IMG/VR virus record: IMGVR_UViG_3300045970_000131
Span: 1 to 57,393 of that record
Length of the DNA stretch: 57,393 nt
DNA from: a virus
Reading direction: 5' to 3' (one strand)
This document shows positions 35,511 through 42,696 of the stretch, one piece after another. Within the stretch, counting starts at the first letter, position 1, and each line of letters begins with the position of its first letter. The notes under the pieces are model-generated. The model was not told the origin of the DNA, searched no databases, and saw nothing but the letters and a program-made list of their open reading frames with translations. The position numbers were made by a program, and so were the translations under genes.

Positions 35511-35746
35511 TTATCATCACTCCTTGAGTCTGCATAAACCTTGAACACAAAGCCTTGTAACACTGAGATTGGTGCAGTAACGGCGGCAATGATTAGCGCC
35601 ACCTCAGTACCCGTCTTTGGAGTCGTTGTAGCGAACTCTGCAGCCCATTTAAAAGCTGCCCATGTCATCCATACTGTCACGTACAAAACACCCGAGCGAA
35701 CTGATATGAAGCTGCGTTTATCGCACCAAGCAATAAAACCTTTCAT
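35507..35746 (-). CDS. Probable holin, two-segment type
   Basis: 79 residues with two hydrophobic segments: ~15-40 (SVRSGVLYVTVWMTWAAFKW) and ~46-68 (TEVALIIAAVTAPISVLQGF), charged ends, and a short polar tail (KVYADSRSDDK). This is the plan of phage holins, which accumulate in the inner membrane and open holes that release the endolysin. It overlaps the endolysin start by four bases and the preceding membrane protein by four. The assignment comes from topology and position; no specific holin family is claimed. Confidence 0.82.
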   Translation of the reverse strand: MKGFIAWCDKRSFISVRSGVLYVTVWMTWAAFKWAAEFATTTPKTGTEVALIIAAVTAPISVLQGFVFKVYADSRSDDK

Positions 35747-36012
35747 GGCTTTCTATCCAGTTTGTCATTAAGTCGGTCAATCGACTTTCTTATGTCGCTT
35801 AGAGATTCAGCCAGATGATGATTATTAGATATAACCTTTTCATCTTGCGACTGATCGATAACGCTTTGAGTTTTTTCAGCAGCCTCAAGAACAATAAGTC
35901 TTTTATCTAGAGTCTGCCAACTCACAAATATTGTTGCAATAAAGCCAACAAAGGTGAGTATGTGCCCCAAATTAATAGTTGCATCAAATTTAACACCATC
36001 TTGTAAGCCCAT
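35743..36012 (-). CDS. Membrane protein with coiled coil, holin-like or antiholin
   Basis: 89 residues. One hydrophobic segment at ~15-35 (NLGHILTFVGFIATIFVSWQ) and then a soluble charged helical tail with heptads (LDKRLIVLEAAEKTQSVID; HLAESLSDIRKSIDRLNDKL). The first gene of the lysis operon after the late leader terminator. The topology (single TM then coiled coil) fits a second holin, an antiholin or a pinholin partner. Which one cannot be told from sequence. Overlaps the next gene by four bases. Confidence 0.7.
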   Translation of the reverse strand: MGLQDGVKFDATINLGHILTFVGFIATIFVSWQTLDKRLIVLEAAEKTQSVIDQSQDEKVISNNHHLAESLSDIRKSIDRLNDKLDRKP

Positions 36013-36030
36013 GATTCACTTTCAGTTACT

Positions 36031-36075
36031 TAAAATAAAAAGCGGTTTAACCCTTCGAGGTGTTAAGCAACCGCG
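36031..36075 (-). terminator. Leader terminator upstream of lysis genes
   Basis: Minus-strand stem GCGGTT/AACCGC with an inner TTAA-containing stem, followed by TTTTTATTTT. It lies about 20 bases before the first lysis gene. The place matches lambda tR', so late expression would require antitermination. Confidence 0.85.
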
Positions 36076-36362
36076 CCCCTAATTACGCCCACACATAAGC
36101 GCTCAAAAGCCTTTCAGCTCTTGAGATTCGGGAAAACTGTCTCAGAAATGCAAAAAGCCCACCAAAAGGTGAGCTCTTTTATTGTTTCAGTCAGTGCGTA
36201 AATGCAGCTCGCACCGACTCGGACATCATACGAATATCTTACTAAATTCTAGGAATTTTTTGTATAGTATTTTTTGTGTAAATATTACAGAAAATATATG
36301 CGCGTATGGCTTGCGTACTTTATAAGACTGCTGCACGGATTTTCTTCACGATTAGCTTTTCA
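36076..36362 (-). ncRNA. Candidate late leader RNA (lambda 6S-like) with AT-rich promoter region
   Basis: A ~290-base gene-free stretch between the leftward early genes and the lysis operon. The part at ~36235-36310 is very AT-rich on the minus strand (TACTATACA-type -10 candidates), followed by a short hairpin (GTGCG/CGCAC at ~36190-36222) and two intrinsic terminators. The arrangement promoter, short RNA, terminator, lysis genes matches lambda pR'-tR'. The -35 element is not convincing, so the exact start is open. No protein is supported here on either strand. Confidence 0.5.
36151..36183 (-). terminator. Bidirectional intrinsic terminator in the late leader
   Basis: Stem AGCTCACC/GGTGGGCT with a TTTT loop and T runs on both sides (minus-strand TTTTT; plus-strand CTTTTATT). 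It is the first of two terminators between the putative late promoter and the lysis genes. Confidence 0.88.
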
Positions 36363-36563
36363 TCACTCATCATAGCTAAGCCTTTCGATGTAAACGAAGG
36401 ATTTAATGAAGTTGGTGTCTTCATCCTTGGCGATAGTCCAAACACCAGGCTGTCTTTTCATCATTTTGTCAGCTACATCGTAGCGTACAAGCTTCATTTC
36501 TAGTCTTTTTGGCTTCCTGCGAAGAATTTTCGCCTTAAACCATGTAGTAATTAATTTAATCAT
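36363..36563 (-). CDS. Small basic protein downstream of the candidate late regulator
   Basis: 66 residues, not recognised. N-terminal half is strongly basic (TWFKAKILRRKPKRLEMKLV), and the second half mixed (DKMMKRQPGVWTIAKDEDTN). Start overlaps the end of the 144-codon gene by eight bases. Last gene of the leftward early operon before the late leader. A nucleic acid-binding role is suggested only by charge. It might act with the upstream gene in late regulation. Confidence 0.55.
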   Translation of the reverse strand: MIKLITTWFKAKILRRKPKRLEMKLVRYDVADKMMKRQPGVWTIAKDEDTNFIKSFVYIERLSYDE

Positions 36564-36990
36564 AATAACCTTCTACCTCTCTTTGTATTTTAAAGTGGGC
36601 CTCAAGCAATTCGCATGAGGTGTTGTAATAGCGTGTTGCTGCTTTCCCTGCATGATAGTAAACAACCGTAAGTGTTACGCCTGTATCTGATGCAAGCTCT
36701 TTTGCCTGCTTTGCACCATAGCTTTTAAAGTAACAACTAATAAAGTAGTCAAATTCTTCATCATCACTTTCCAATGCGTTGTTTAACACCAGATTAAATG
36801 CTGCGCATAATGGGCTATTGTGTGCGTTTGGCACTTGGCCAACTTTTACAATGCCAAGCTTGCCTATAATCGACTCTACATCCTTGGGAGCGTAGAAGCG
36901 TCTGGTGAAAAGCCAGTTCACATAGTCATCAATGAGTATGTTCAGCGCTATCTTCATTTGTTTTTCAGTTATTTTTGCTCTGAGCGCCAC
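36556..36990 (-). CDS. Candidate late-gene regulator (antiterminator Q-like position)
   Basis: 144 residues from GTG 36990, which has GAGGGG upstream; no ATG fits. N-terminal ~90 residues are helical with VNWLFTRRFYAPKDVESIIG and NSPLCAAFNLVLNNALES. A C-terminal helix-turn-helix-like segment is visible (KQAKELASDTGVTLTVVYYH, followed by AGKAATRYYNTSCELLEAHF). A small HTH protein as the penultimate early gene just before a promoter-leader-terminator unit and the lysis genes is the place of Q/ArpU-type antiterminators or late activators. No confident family match is claimed. Confidence 0.6.
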   Translation of the reverse strand: MALRAKITEKQMKIALNILIDDYVNWLFTRRFYAPKDVESIIGKLGIVKVGQVPNAHNSPLCAAFNLVLNNALESDDEEFDYFISCYFKSYGAKQAKELASDTGVTLTVVYYHAGKAATRYYNTSCELLEAHFKIQREVEGYYD

Positions 36991-37001
36991 ATCAATCCCC
37001 T

Positions 37002-37415
37002 CTAAACTCGGCCAAATATCAACATTGCAGCATCGCGCTGCTCTTGGTTCGTCTTGCCCTTATACTTGGTAAGCTTATTGAAGCCTTCGGCGCTTAACTT
37101 AGTGCTTTGTGGCTGGATCAACACCACCTTGCAGCCGCACGCAATGATTGATTGCTCTAGCAACTTGCCCGTGGCGTGATTCTCACCTACGTTCTTGCCG
37201 ATCTTTGCGGCCACACTGATGTTTTGCGCACGGTGCCAGCTAGCCTTTTTGTTTAACCATCCAGCTTCAATGTAAATGCACTTAATAGCCTGCTTGTTTT
37301 CATCAATAAATTTCACGGTGTCAACAAAGTTAAGGTTCGTCATTTGAAGCGGCTTATCCTTGGCAATAAAAGCAATTCCGTTTTTCTCTATGTCTGGATC
37401 AATGCCTATGATCAT
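37002..37415 (-). CDS. RuvC-like Holliday junction resolvase
   Basis: 137 residues with an RNase H-fold resolvase pattern: N-terminal MIIGIDPDIEKNGIAFIA, with catalytic Asp6; a second acidic residue in IKCIYIEAGW; a helix with KIGKNVGENHATGKLLEQSI; then CKVVLIQPQSTKLSAEGF and the end KTNQEQRDAAMLIFGRV, whose Asp completes the acidic set. Resolves branched DNA during replication or packaging. Four-base overlap with the gene upstream. Phage RuvC-like proteins of this size are common in Rap/RusA positions. Confidence 0.82.
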   Translation of the reverse strand: MIIGIDPDIEKNGIAFIAKDKPLQMTNLNFVDTVKFIDENKQAIKCIYIEAGWLNKKASWHRAQNISVAAKIGKNVGENHATGKLLEQSIIACGCKVVLIQPQSTKLSAEGFNKLTKYKGKTNQEQRDAAMLIFGRV

Positions 37416-37819
37416 GCCGGCAACCCAAGTAGCTTGTTGATCAATGGTGAGCGTGGCGGATTAAACTTGTTTTCCTCATACACTGCCTTTGGATTTCTGC
37501 TTCTTTTTATTTTCACTGGCTCTTGAATGATAGTTGGCCAAATCAGGTTTAAATCTAAATCCTGCTCACCATCTATCTTGTAAGCTATTGGTCTACCACA
37601 ACCATTTTTTACCCTTTTTGCGCTGAATGTTATGTAATGCTTCATTTGCGTCAAGTAGCCACCTAAGTTTTGTTTTCGTGTTGGTAAGTTGTATTTCTTA
37701 TCGATAATAATAGACAACTCTTCAAGCGTTAAATACTGAAGGCTTAACTCATTGAACATGATCGTGATGCACTGATGAATGCGCTGCTTAGTTTCAGAAC
37801 GTTGCTCACCTTCAACCAT
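37412..37819 (-). CDS. Winged-helix-like protein of unknown function
   Basis: 135 residues from ATG 37819, which overlaps the stop of the DUF1364 gene by eight bases; an upstream in-frame start at 37843 would increase the overlap. The N-terminal ~75 residues look like a winged helix (TMFNELSLQ in part, LTLEELSIIIDKKYNLPTRK, then LGGYLTQMKHYITFSAKRVK), suggesting DNA binding. The rest contains basic and Pro-rich stretches (VKIKRSRNPKAVYEENKF). Between DUF1364 and the resolvase genes; a replication or recombination accessory role is plausible but unproven. Confidence 0.65.
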   Translation of the reverse strand: MVEGEQRSETKQRIHQCITIMFNELSLQYLTLEELSIIIDKKYNLPTRKQNLGGYLTQMKHYITFSAKRVKNGCGRPIAYKIDGEQDLDLNLIWPTIIQEPVKIKRSRNPKAVYEENKFNPPRSPLINKLLGLPA

Positions 37820-38162
37820 TTGCTTTCCTATCTGCATATCCAACTTTGTTTAACCATTTACGTTTGCGATACTGATCAAATGTGCGCTCTCTACCCGCAT
37901 TAAATGCTGGCAATCTCTCTTCCCTTGGCATGGCCCCGCTGTAGTAGTTATGGCAGGCACGACACCCAGCGACATGCTGATCATCGTCAGACTTCTGGCC
38001 CATGCCCTTGCCATGCTCCTGGTGATCTGAGTGGATCGGCTCGCAGCCGTGGGCTGAATAGCCTTGGCATACGCCTGCTATCTGAAATTGGCACTCATTG
38101 ATGCGATGAGCTAGGTTTAATAGCCTTCTATTGCGCAAAGGTTTGTGTTTTTCAATGATCAT
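37812..38162 (-). CDS. DUF1364 (HNH/zinc-binding) phage protein
   Basis: 116 residues. It shows the DUF1364 pattern: NECQFQIAGVCQGYSAHGCE, where Cys pairs and a GVC motif begin the site, then HSDHQEHGKGMGQKSDDDQH, followed by CRACHNYYSGAMPREERL, giving a treble-clef HNH-like metal site. These proteins occur in the nin-like regions of lambdoid and other phages. Function is not established; the fold suggests a nuclease or nucleic acid-binding protein. Four-base overlap with its upstream neighbour and eight with the downstream one. Confidence 0.82.
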   Translation of the reverse strand: MIIEKHKPLRNRRLLNLAHRINECQFQIAGVCQGYSAHGCEPIHSDHQEHGKGMGQKSDDDQHVAGCRACHNYYSGAMPREERLPAFNAGRERTFDQYRKRKWLNKVGYADRKANG

Positions 38163-38416
38163 TGTTTAAATCCAGTCTCTTGGTAAGTGTTTTGATTCTG
38201 GTTTTTTAACTCACGATAAGTTTCAGGACTCACATAGATAACATTGCCAACTCTGATTGCTTGAGTTTTTAAACCGAACCTGTTCGCAAGCCACATATTA
38301 AAATCAAACCTGAATTTATCTGTTACTGGCGCTGACTCACTTAGCTTTAGTTTTGGTGTTTTTGGTAACTCGTAATCAACCCGCATTTCTAATCCGTTAA
38401 AAAATTGTAGATTCAT
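38159..38416 (-). CDS. Small phage protein of unknown function
   Basis: 85 residues, unrecognised. Mixed composition with MRVDYELPKTPKLKLSES, a hydrophobic/aromatic centre (FRFDFNMWLANRFGLKTQAI) and VGNVIYVSPETYRELKNQNQ, with a Gln/Asn-rich end. Four-base overlaps on both sides (ATGA type) support that it is translated in the leftward early operon. No motif points to a function. Confidence 0.68.
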   Translation of the reverse strand: MNLQFFNGLEMRVDYELPKTPKLKLSESAPVTDKFRFDFNMWLANRFGLKTQAIRVGNVIYVSPETYRELKNQNQNTYQETGFKQ

Positions 38417-38727
38417 GCCGACACCTCAATAAACCAAAGTAAATCATTAAGTGTTTTAATCTCTCTCATATCGCCTTTAACGCCTGCCTCGCGCGGGGAT
38501 TTGCCCATGTCGCACTCGTAGCAATACCAATTGAGTGATTCAAGGCCATCGCCAACAAGTTGTGCTATTAGCTTTGTGTACTCTTCAAATAAGGTGAAAA
38601 CTGCCTCATGTAAAGGTGATCCAGCAATGCAGCCAATAGACTTTGTAAGTAAATTGAATTGAGCATCGAGCGCCTCATAGCGCTTTTGCCATTCAGCCAA
38701 TATTTGGATTTTTTCTTCTTTACTCAC
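38413..38727 (-). CDS. Small helical phage protein of unknown function
   Basis: 104 residues, helical: EEKIQILAEWQKRYEALDAQ, then SIGCIAGSPLHEAVFTLFEE with YTKLIAQLVGDGLESLNWYC. A Tyr-Glu-Cys segment (YCYECDMGKSPREAG) forms a possible single Cys pair. Variants of the pattern ETYTxLVAxxVGDxxEWLxWYxxxxDxG are common in phage genomes, without known function. Coupled by four-base overlaps to both neighbours. Confidence 0.7.
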   Translation of the reverse strand: MSKEEKIQILAEWQKRYEALDAQFNLLTKSIGCIAGSPLHEAVFTLFEEYTKLIAQLVGDGLESLNWYCYECDMGKSPREAGVKGDMREIKTLNDLLWFIEVSA

Positions 38728-39194
38728 GCTGCCGCCCCTCTGTAAAAATTACCACTTCTAATAAAATCACTACGCTTGTTCACAAACTGTTTAACTTCGG
38801 CACCGGTTACATTTTCAATAAACTCTGAATGAATGATCCGCAATGTCTTAACTGCGCGTAAAGCCTCGCCATCTAGGCCAAGCTTATTAATTTTATTAAA
38901 GCGTTCACGGCATCTGATCATTCCATCACGTGCGGCGTTTATTTCCTCGATGTAGGCACGCTTGAATGTGTTTTGCGACATCATCATGCAAACATCAACC
39001 GTGGTGGCCAGCGTGTCAAAGTGAACTTTCTCTGCTTTTCCTCGCGTGAATGCATCAATGGCTCCCAAGATGCCTATGTCCAATTTATTACGCTTATCTT
39101 CACTTACAGGGCGCGATAGCGTGATAGTTTCAAAGGCTGAATTTGGATTGACGCGAACCTTATTCGGGTTATATTTTTTTGATCTTTTTTTCAT
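38724..39194 (-). CDS. Conserved phage helical protein
   Basis: 156 residues. N-terminus KKRSKKYNPNKVRVNPNSAF is the basic start shared by a phage family often found among replication and nin-like genes. The body is helical (IGILGAIDAFTRGKAEKVHF followed by DTLATTVDVCMMMSQNTFKR; later LGLDGEALRAVKTLRIIHSE). No catalytic motif. Four-base overlaps with both flanking genes. Function unknown. Confidence 0.7.
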   Translation of the reverse strand: MKKRSKKYNPNKVRVNPNSAFETITLSRPVSEDKRNKLDIGILGAIDAFTRGKAEKVHFDTLATTVDVCMMMSQNTFKRAYIEEINAARDGMIRCRERFNKINKLGLDGEALRAVKTLRIIHSEFIENVTGAEVKQFVNKRSDFIRSGNFYRGAAA

Positions 39195-39670
39195 GACCGT
39201 CTTTCAAATGGTTCAATTACTGTTCTCATCATTTCAGCTGCAGCTTCTGGTGTTAAATGTGGCCATAAGTATTTAGGTGCATGCGCCCCACGCAAAAAAT
39301 CAACCGAACTTCTATGAAACTCACGCATTTCATCTTCGTCACATTCTGCGTAGCTGATTGACTTAGGTATTGGGATAACGCCACCTTTAGGCCCAGCCAT
39401 CCAAACAACAAAGCCTGATCCAACCTTTAACCAGTCACGGAACATTTCAAAGTGTTCAATACGCTCTTGAGATTCAAATACCGTGCTTTCAAACTTCATG
39501 TGAAAGCGGTGAAAAGGCCCCATGCGTTTAGCGTCATACTTGAATCTAAATATTTCACCTATGTCTAGCTCAGTTAATTGATTTTTAACCCGTGCCCAGG
39601 CTCGCTTGTTAGCATCAGATAAGCCAACAATCTTCCCTTCATCATTTCTTGTTAAAATTATTTCAGGCAT
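39191..39670 (-). CDS. DUF1367 phage protein
   Basis: 159 residues from ATG 39670, preceded by AGAGG; the frame extends upstream to a GTG at 39721, but the MPEIIL start matches other DUF1367 proteins. Family features: RVKNQLTELDIGEIFRFKYD, the RMGPFHRFHMKFESTVFES motif (usual RNxxxHRKFxxLL), then EMFRDWLKVGSGFVVWMAGP and a late EFHRSSVDFLRGAHAPKYLW. Common in nin-like regions of temperate phages; role unknown. Start overlaps nothing upstream when the shorter form is used. Confidence 0.8.
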   Translation of the reverse strand: MPEIILTRNDEGKIVGLSDANKRAWARVKNQLTELDIGEIFRFKYDAKRMGPFHRFHMKFESTVFESQERIEHFEMFRDWLKVGSGFVVWMAGPKGGVIPIPKSISYAECDEDEMREFHRSSVDFLRGAHAPKYLWPHLTPEAAAEMMRTVIEPFERRS

Positions 39671-39692
39671 ATCAAGCCTCTGGATTCCACTT

Positions 39693-39887
39693 TTACCAGC
39701 TGTCACGGCATTCGTGATCACACCACCGCGCGCCGTTTACGGTGTTTGCGCCGCACTGCAGGCAAAAATCTGACTTAGGGATCGGCTGCACCTTCGCCTG
39801 TATTCTGGCGATCTCAGTGCTGCGCATGATCTCTTCCTGCTCAGATGCTTTGGCACCCTCATCCGTTAGTGGTACGACTTCATTCAT
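39693..39887 (-). CDS. Small zinc-finger protein, DksA-like end
   Basis: 64 residues. C-terminal zinc site: FCLQCGANTVNGARWCDHEC, two CxxC-type pairs (C-x2-C and C-x3-C, with His). N-terminal half is charged and helical (EGAKASEQEEIMRSTEIARI). Similar tiny zinc-ribbon proteins with DksA/TraR-type ends lie in many phage early operons and some modulate RNA polymerase, but that function cannot be assumed here. Confidence 0.7.
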   Translation of the reverse strand: MNEVVPLTDEGAKASEQEEIMRSTEIARIQAKVQPIPKSDFCLQCGANTVNGARWCDHECRDSW

Positions 39888-39894
39888 GATTTAA

Positions 39895-40167
39895 CTATCC
39901 TTCAAATTCAGGTGGTTCGGGCAACTCAAACTTACCTTCCCCAATACAAACACACAAAAATCTTTCAATTGTTTGTGTTACCGCTTCACACCACTGAGCT
40001 TTTCGCATAGCTTTCAAAGTACCTTCTTGCACTGCATAACTAGCTCTTAATGCAGTCATGCGAGAAGCATCATCATAGGCATCAAGTAAAGGCTTAAAAT
40101 CATCTCTAAACTCCTGATCTTTTTCAAAGAAACTTCTATGTCTTATTGAATACTTACCCATTCTCAT
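39895..40167 (-). CDS. Small phage protein of unknown function
   Basis: 90 residues, unrecognised. Helical throughout the centre (DFKPLLDAYDDASRMTALRA, then SYAVQEGTLKAMRKAQWCEA), with a Pro-rich acidic end (FELPEPPEFEG). GAGG lies upstream of ATG 40167. The ATG overlaps the stop of the preceding zinc-ribbon gene by one base (TAATG), so it is translationally coupled. No functional clue beyond position in the early operon. Confidence 0.65.
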   Translation of the reverse strand: MRMGKYSIRHRSFFEKDQEFRDDFKPLLDAYDDASRMTALRASYAVQEGTLKAMRKAQWCEAVTQTIERFLCVCIGEGKFELPEPPEFEG

Positions 40168-40379
40168 TAGCTTTTCCTCAAGTTAAATAATCGTAAAACT
40201 TCACTTTTCACTGCATCAATATCCAGCTTGTAGAGCTCTGAATACTCGTTAATCAAACTTAGTCGCCCTTCTTTTCCAACACCATCACGCACGACCTTCT
40301 TGGCTGCACACGTCACGCAAAGCATGCGGAAGGTGTTAGGCTTGCTGCAGTGTGGGCAATCACTCAACGATAACCCCAC
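40167..40379 (-). CDS. Small zinc-ribbon protein
   Basis: 70 residues from GTG 40379. Two Cys pairs form a likely zinc ribbon at the N-terminus: SDCPHCSKPNTFRMLCVTCA. The rest is a charged helix with SLINEYSELYKLDIDAVKSE. It overlaps the small lipoprotein gene upstream by 20 bases and the next gene by one base. Comparable proteins are frequent in phage replication regions; binding of nucleic acid or RNA polymerase is possible but not shown. Confidence 0.65.
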   Translation of the reverse strand: MGLSLSDCPHCSKPNTFRMLCVTCAAKKVVRDGVGKEGRLSLINEYSELYKLDIDAVKSEVLRLFNLRKS

Positions 40380-40479
40380 TGAATGCCTCTAAATCCGCCT
40401 GCGCTTGCAACTTTTCACATGCTGCAACGACTGCAAAAACGATCATCCCGATGATGATTAATGGTTTAATAATTTTCAT
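40360..40479 (-). CDS. Very small membrane or lipoprotein ORF
   Basis: 39 residues, starting MKIIKPLIIIGMIVFAVVAA followed by Cys, so it has a hydrophobic N-terminus with a VVAAC lipobox-like end, then a short polar tail EKLQAQADLEAFSGVIVE. Its ATG overlaps the stop of the helicase-loader-like gene by four bases (ATGA), the same coupling seen throughout this operon, which is the main support. Size and lack of a family match leave the function open. Confidence 0.55.
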   Translation of the reverse strand: MKIIKPLIIIGMIVFAVVAACEKLQAQADLEAFSGVIVE

Positions 40480-41150
40480 GATGCACTCCCTGATAACATT
40501 GCTTTAAAATCAGCCAATCGTTGGCGATTTTTTTCCAATTGCTCAGGCGTTAATTCAGTTTTGTTTGATAGCAGTCCAACTACTTCCGTAATTGCTGGAT
40601 TTATTTTCACAGGCAAAATTGAAAGCGCATGATCTTGTGTGATACGGCCTTTTTGAACGGCAAGTTTTAAAGCCTCTTCGCGGCCTTCTTTGCTAGTTCC
40701 GAGTGATGGAAACCATTTGGGCGCGATGCCGTTGAATTTATTTGCTGATGTAATTCGGTTGTAGGCTTCTTTGAATGCCATGCGAGCGCCGATCATGTCA
40801 CCATCATTGAGCAACGGCCTTGCAGATTGCATAGCCTCTGCCATTTCGTTTGTGATAACTGCACTTGTAGCTTCATCGTGCGGGTAAATCGCCCACGCCT
40901 CTTCTGCACCAATACGCCCATCAGGATTAGCACTTTCAAGCATGGCGATAATGTCTGCTGGCCTTGGTGCGAATCTGCCATTTTTTGAATCTTGGATATG
41001 GCGGCTAAATGCCTCTTGAACTTGCTCGATTTCAAATCTAATCAATGCCGCCCACCATAAGCGCAAAACCTCTTTGGTTACTTCTTGCCCATAGATGCTC
41101 ATCGTTGCAATAAACAAATCTTTGAACTGCACTTTGTCTGAATCAATCAT
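40476..41150 (-). CDS. Putative replication protein (helicase-loader position)
   Basis: 224 residues from ATG 41150, overlapping the preceding gene by eight bases; a TTG at 41168 is less likely. N-terminal helices: FKDLFIATMSIYGQEVTKEV with LRLWWAALIRFEIEQVQEAF, then FAPRPADIIAMLES, which is a recurrent pattern in phage proteins encoded after an O-like initiator. Middle: EEAWAIYPHDEATSAVITNE, followed by MAEAMQSARPLLNDGDMIGA. No Walker motif, so not a DnaC-type ATPase; it may be a lambda P-type loader or primosome adaptor. Role inferred from neighbour and pattern. Confidence 0.68.
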   Translation of the reverse strand: MIDSDKVQFKDLFIATMSIYGQEVTKEVLRLWWAALIRFEIEQVQEAFSRHIQDSKNGRFAPRPADIIAMLESANPDGRIGAEEAWAIYPHDEATSAVITNEMAEAMQSARPLLNDGDMIGARMAFKEAYNRITSANKFNGIAPKWFPSLGTSKEGREEALKLAVQKGRITQDHALSILPVKINPAITEVVGLLSNKTELTPEQLEKNRQRLADFKAMLSGSAS

Positions 41151-42045
41151 AAACAACCTCGCCTTCAATCGTCTTTTCGTTTCCGTCGTTTAAAAACTCA
41201 TCCCCAGCTTGTTTATTTTTCTCGGTGATGATTTGTGTTTTAGTTTTAAATCCGCTTTCGCCTTTTGCTGATCTAAACCAATTGCGCCATGCAGCTTCCC
41301 AATCTGATTTTTTACCCGTTCGCTGGTTAGCATTTGCTAGCCAATGGTCTTTAAACTTATCAGCCTCTTTACGAATCATGTCGGGAGTAAATTCAGGTTT
41401 TTCAGATAAAGCCCATTCACCCCATTTTTTTGGAAGCGTCCAATCTTTGGGAAGTTGTGAGCCTTTTTTTGTGGTGGCTGCCGATTCATCGGCGGCGCTA
41501 ACTCCTGCTCCTGCTTCCTGTTCTTGTTCCTGTTCTTGTTCTTGTTCCTGTTCTTGTTCTTGTTCCTGTTCTTGTTCCTGTTCTTGTTCTTGGCTTGCAA
41601 GGGGCTTTGAAGGGGCTTTATTATTTCTAGATAATGACATTAAGAATTTTGTTTTATATTTATCAAAGAATGGCTTTAAATAAGGGCTTTCAGGCTGTGC
41701 GTTGTACTCATTTTGAACACCCTTTACCCTTAAATCTTTCTCGGTAAGTTGCTCACCTATTTGGTAGCTAGCCATTTCATATACCCATACCACCTCTGAA
41801 GCATCATCGTAGGCACAAAATCCAGCTTCAATTGCACTTTGAAGCCCCTTAGAAGCCCCTTCAACTGATAGGCCACACTCATGAGCAATATAGATTTTTG
41901 GTAAGTAATACATGCCAAGCATGTTGGCGTGTGAGCATGTCATCAGGTACAAAGAAACTAACTGGCACTCAATCCCTTTAGCGCGCAGTTTTTTACCTGT
42001 TGCACCTATCCAAAATTGCGGACTAACTTTTGAATAGTCGCGCAT
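41143..42045 (-). CDS. Putative replication initiator (O-like) with Glu-Gln repeat linker
   Basis: 300 residues. N-terminal ~110 residues resemble a phage winged-helix replication domain: SPQFWIGATGKKLRAKGIEC, then LVSLYLMTCSHANMLGMYYL and LSVEGASKGLQSAIEAGFCA with VVWVYEMASYQIGEQL. The centre (~150-178) is an alternating Glu-Gln tract encoded by a hexanucleotide repeat. The C-terminal ~90 residues carry DKFKDHWLANANQRTGKKSD and WEAAWRNWFRSAKG, the W-rich end shared by O-like/DnaT-like proteins. It should bind the origin and recruit the next gene's product. Origin iterons were not recognised inside the gene. Confidence 0.75.
   Translation of the reverse strand: MRDYSKVSPQFWIGATGKKLRAKGIECQLVSLYLMTCSHANMLGMYYLPKIYIAHECGLSVEGASKGLQSAIEAGFCAYDDASEVVWVYEMASYQIGEQLTEKDLRVKGVQNEYNAQPESPYLKPFFDKYKTKFLMSLSRNNKAPSKPLASQEQEQEQEQEQEQEQEQEQEQEQEQEAGAGVSAADESAATTKKGSQLPKDWTLPKKWGEWALSEKPEFTPDMIRKEADKFKDHWLANANQRTGKKSDWEAAWRNWFRSAKGESGFKTKTQIITEKNKQAGDEFLNDGNEKTIEGEVVYD
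41515..41592. repeat. Hexanucleotide microsatellite in the initiator gene
   Basis: About thirteen tandem TTGTTC/CTGTTC-type hexamers (plus-strand sense), read on the minus strand as alternating Glu and Gln codons. Copy changes stay in frame because the unit is six bases. Confidence 0.9.
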
Positions 42046-42444
42046 TTAAACAGCACTCCATAAACTTGCATTAGCTTGATGTGCACGCGGATTCTTGACT
42101 TGGCTATATCCAGTGCTTTTAATTAATCCTTCACGCTTTGCCCTGCAAATTAAACCGCCCCATGCTCGACCACTAGGAGCATCAGGTAAGCCTTTTATAT
42201 GCGCATAAGCACGTATGTCCTCGCACATGAATTGACCACGTGCAATGCTGACAAACTCTTTCAAAAGCGCATAGGCATCATCAGACCATCCCTCATACAC
42301 ATGATCTGCATGCGCGATAGCGTCAGACATACCCTGTAGTTTTAAATCACTAGCAGTTTGTTCGGTATCGCACCGAACAGAACTAAAATTGAAGTTAGTC
42401 TGAGGATTAGGGGTAACTTGAGTGGATATTTTTTGATTAAGCAT
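42046..42444 (-). CDS. Phage protein with winged-helix-like domain, replication region
   Basis: 132 residues. The first ~40 residues are low in structure. The rest follows a recurrent phage pattern: HADHVYEGWSDDAYALLKEF followed by VSIARGQFMCEDIRAYAHIK, then GLPDAPSGRAWGGLICRAKR and EGLIKSTGYSQVKNPRAHQA. This looks like a small winged helix that could bind DNA near the initiator gene. Stop at 42046 is adjacent to the next start (42045). Function not known. Confidence 0.7.
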   Translation of the reverse strand: MLNQKISTQVTPNPQTNFNFSSVRCDTEQTASDLKLQGMSDAIAHADHVYEGWSDDAYALLKEFVSIARGQFMCEDIRAYAHIKGLPDAPSGRAWGGLICRAKREGLIKSTGYSQVKNPRAHQANASLWSAV

Positions 42445-42696
42445 TTAATCCACCACTGTTGGATTATGTTTTACTGCATTTGAAATTAAACTTGCTTCAT
42501 CGATCTTGTGATTAACAAACTCATTGAGGATGCGAGAAACTATGTCAGTTCTAGATACAAACTTACCCGTCATGCGCGATTCAGAAGTGGCAACAGAATC
42601 TATTACCCCAAGAACCACAAGGGGCAGATTACACCTAAGTTCAGCTAAAGCCTCACCTACTCGATTAGAGCGCGCAAATAATAAATCATCATCCAT
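42445..42696 (-). CDS. Small early protein after Cro-like gene (CII-like position)
   Basis: 83 residues, unrecognised. Sequence SNRVGEALAELRCNLPLVVL, then MTGKFVSRTDIVSRILNEFV has a helical/HTH-like look. It is the second gene of the leftward early transcript, where lambdoid phages keep cII or analogous regulators, but no CII pattern can be confirmed. The stop is directly adjacent to the next gene's start (42444). Alternative: small replication accessory protein. Confidence 0.62.
   Translation of the reverse strand: MDDDLLFARSNRVGEALAELRCNLPLVVLGVIDSVATSESRMTGKFVSRTDIVSRILNEFVNHKIDEASLISNAVKHNPTVVD

Noticed and set aside
36306-36503. Rightward ORF of 65 codons in the late leader region
   Set aside because: It overlaps the minus-strand 66-codon gene and the AT-rich promoter region, and has no ribosome-binding site or recognisable product.
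41515-41592. CRISPR-like array
   Set aside because: Units are six-base tandem repeats without spacers and code in frame for Glu-Gln.
41225-41683. Rightward ORF rich in Cys-Ser repeats opposite the initiator gene
   Set aside because: The repeat is the antisense reading of the Glu-Gln microsatellite.
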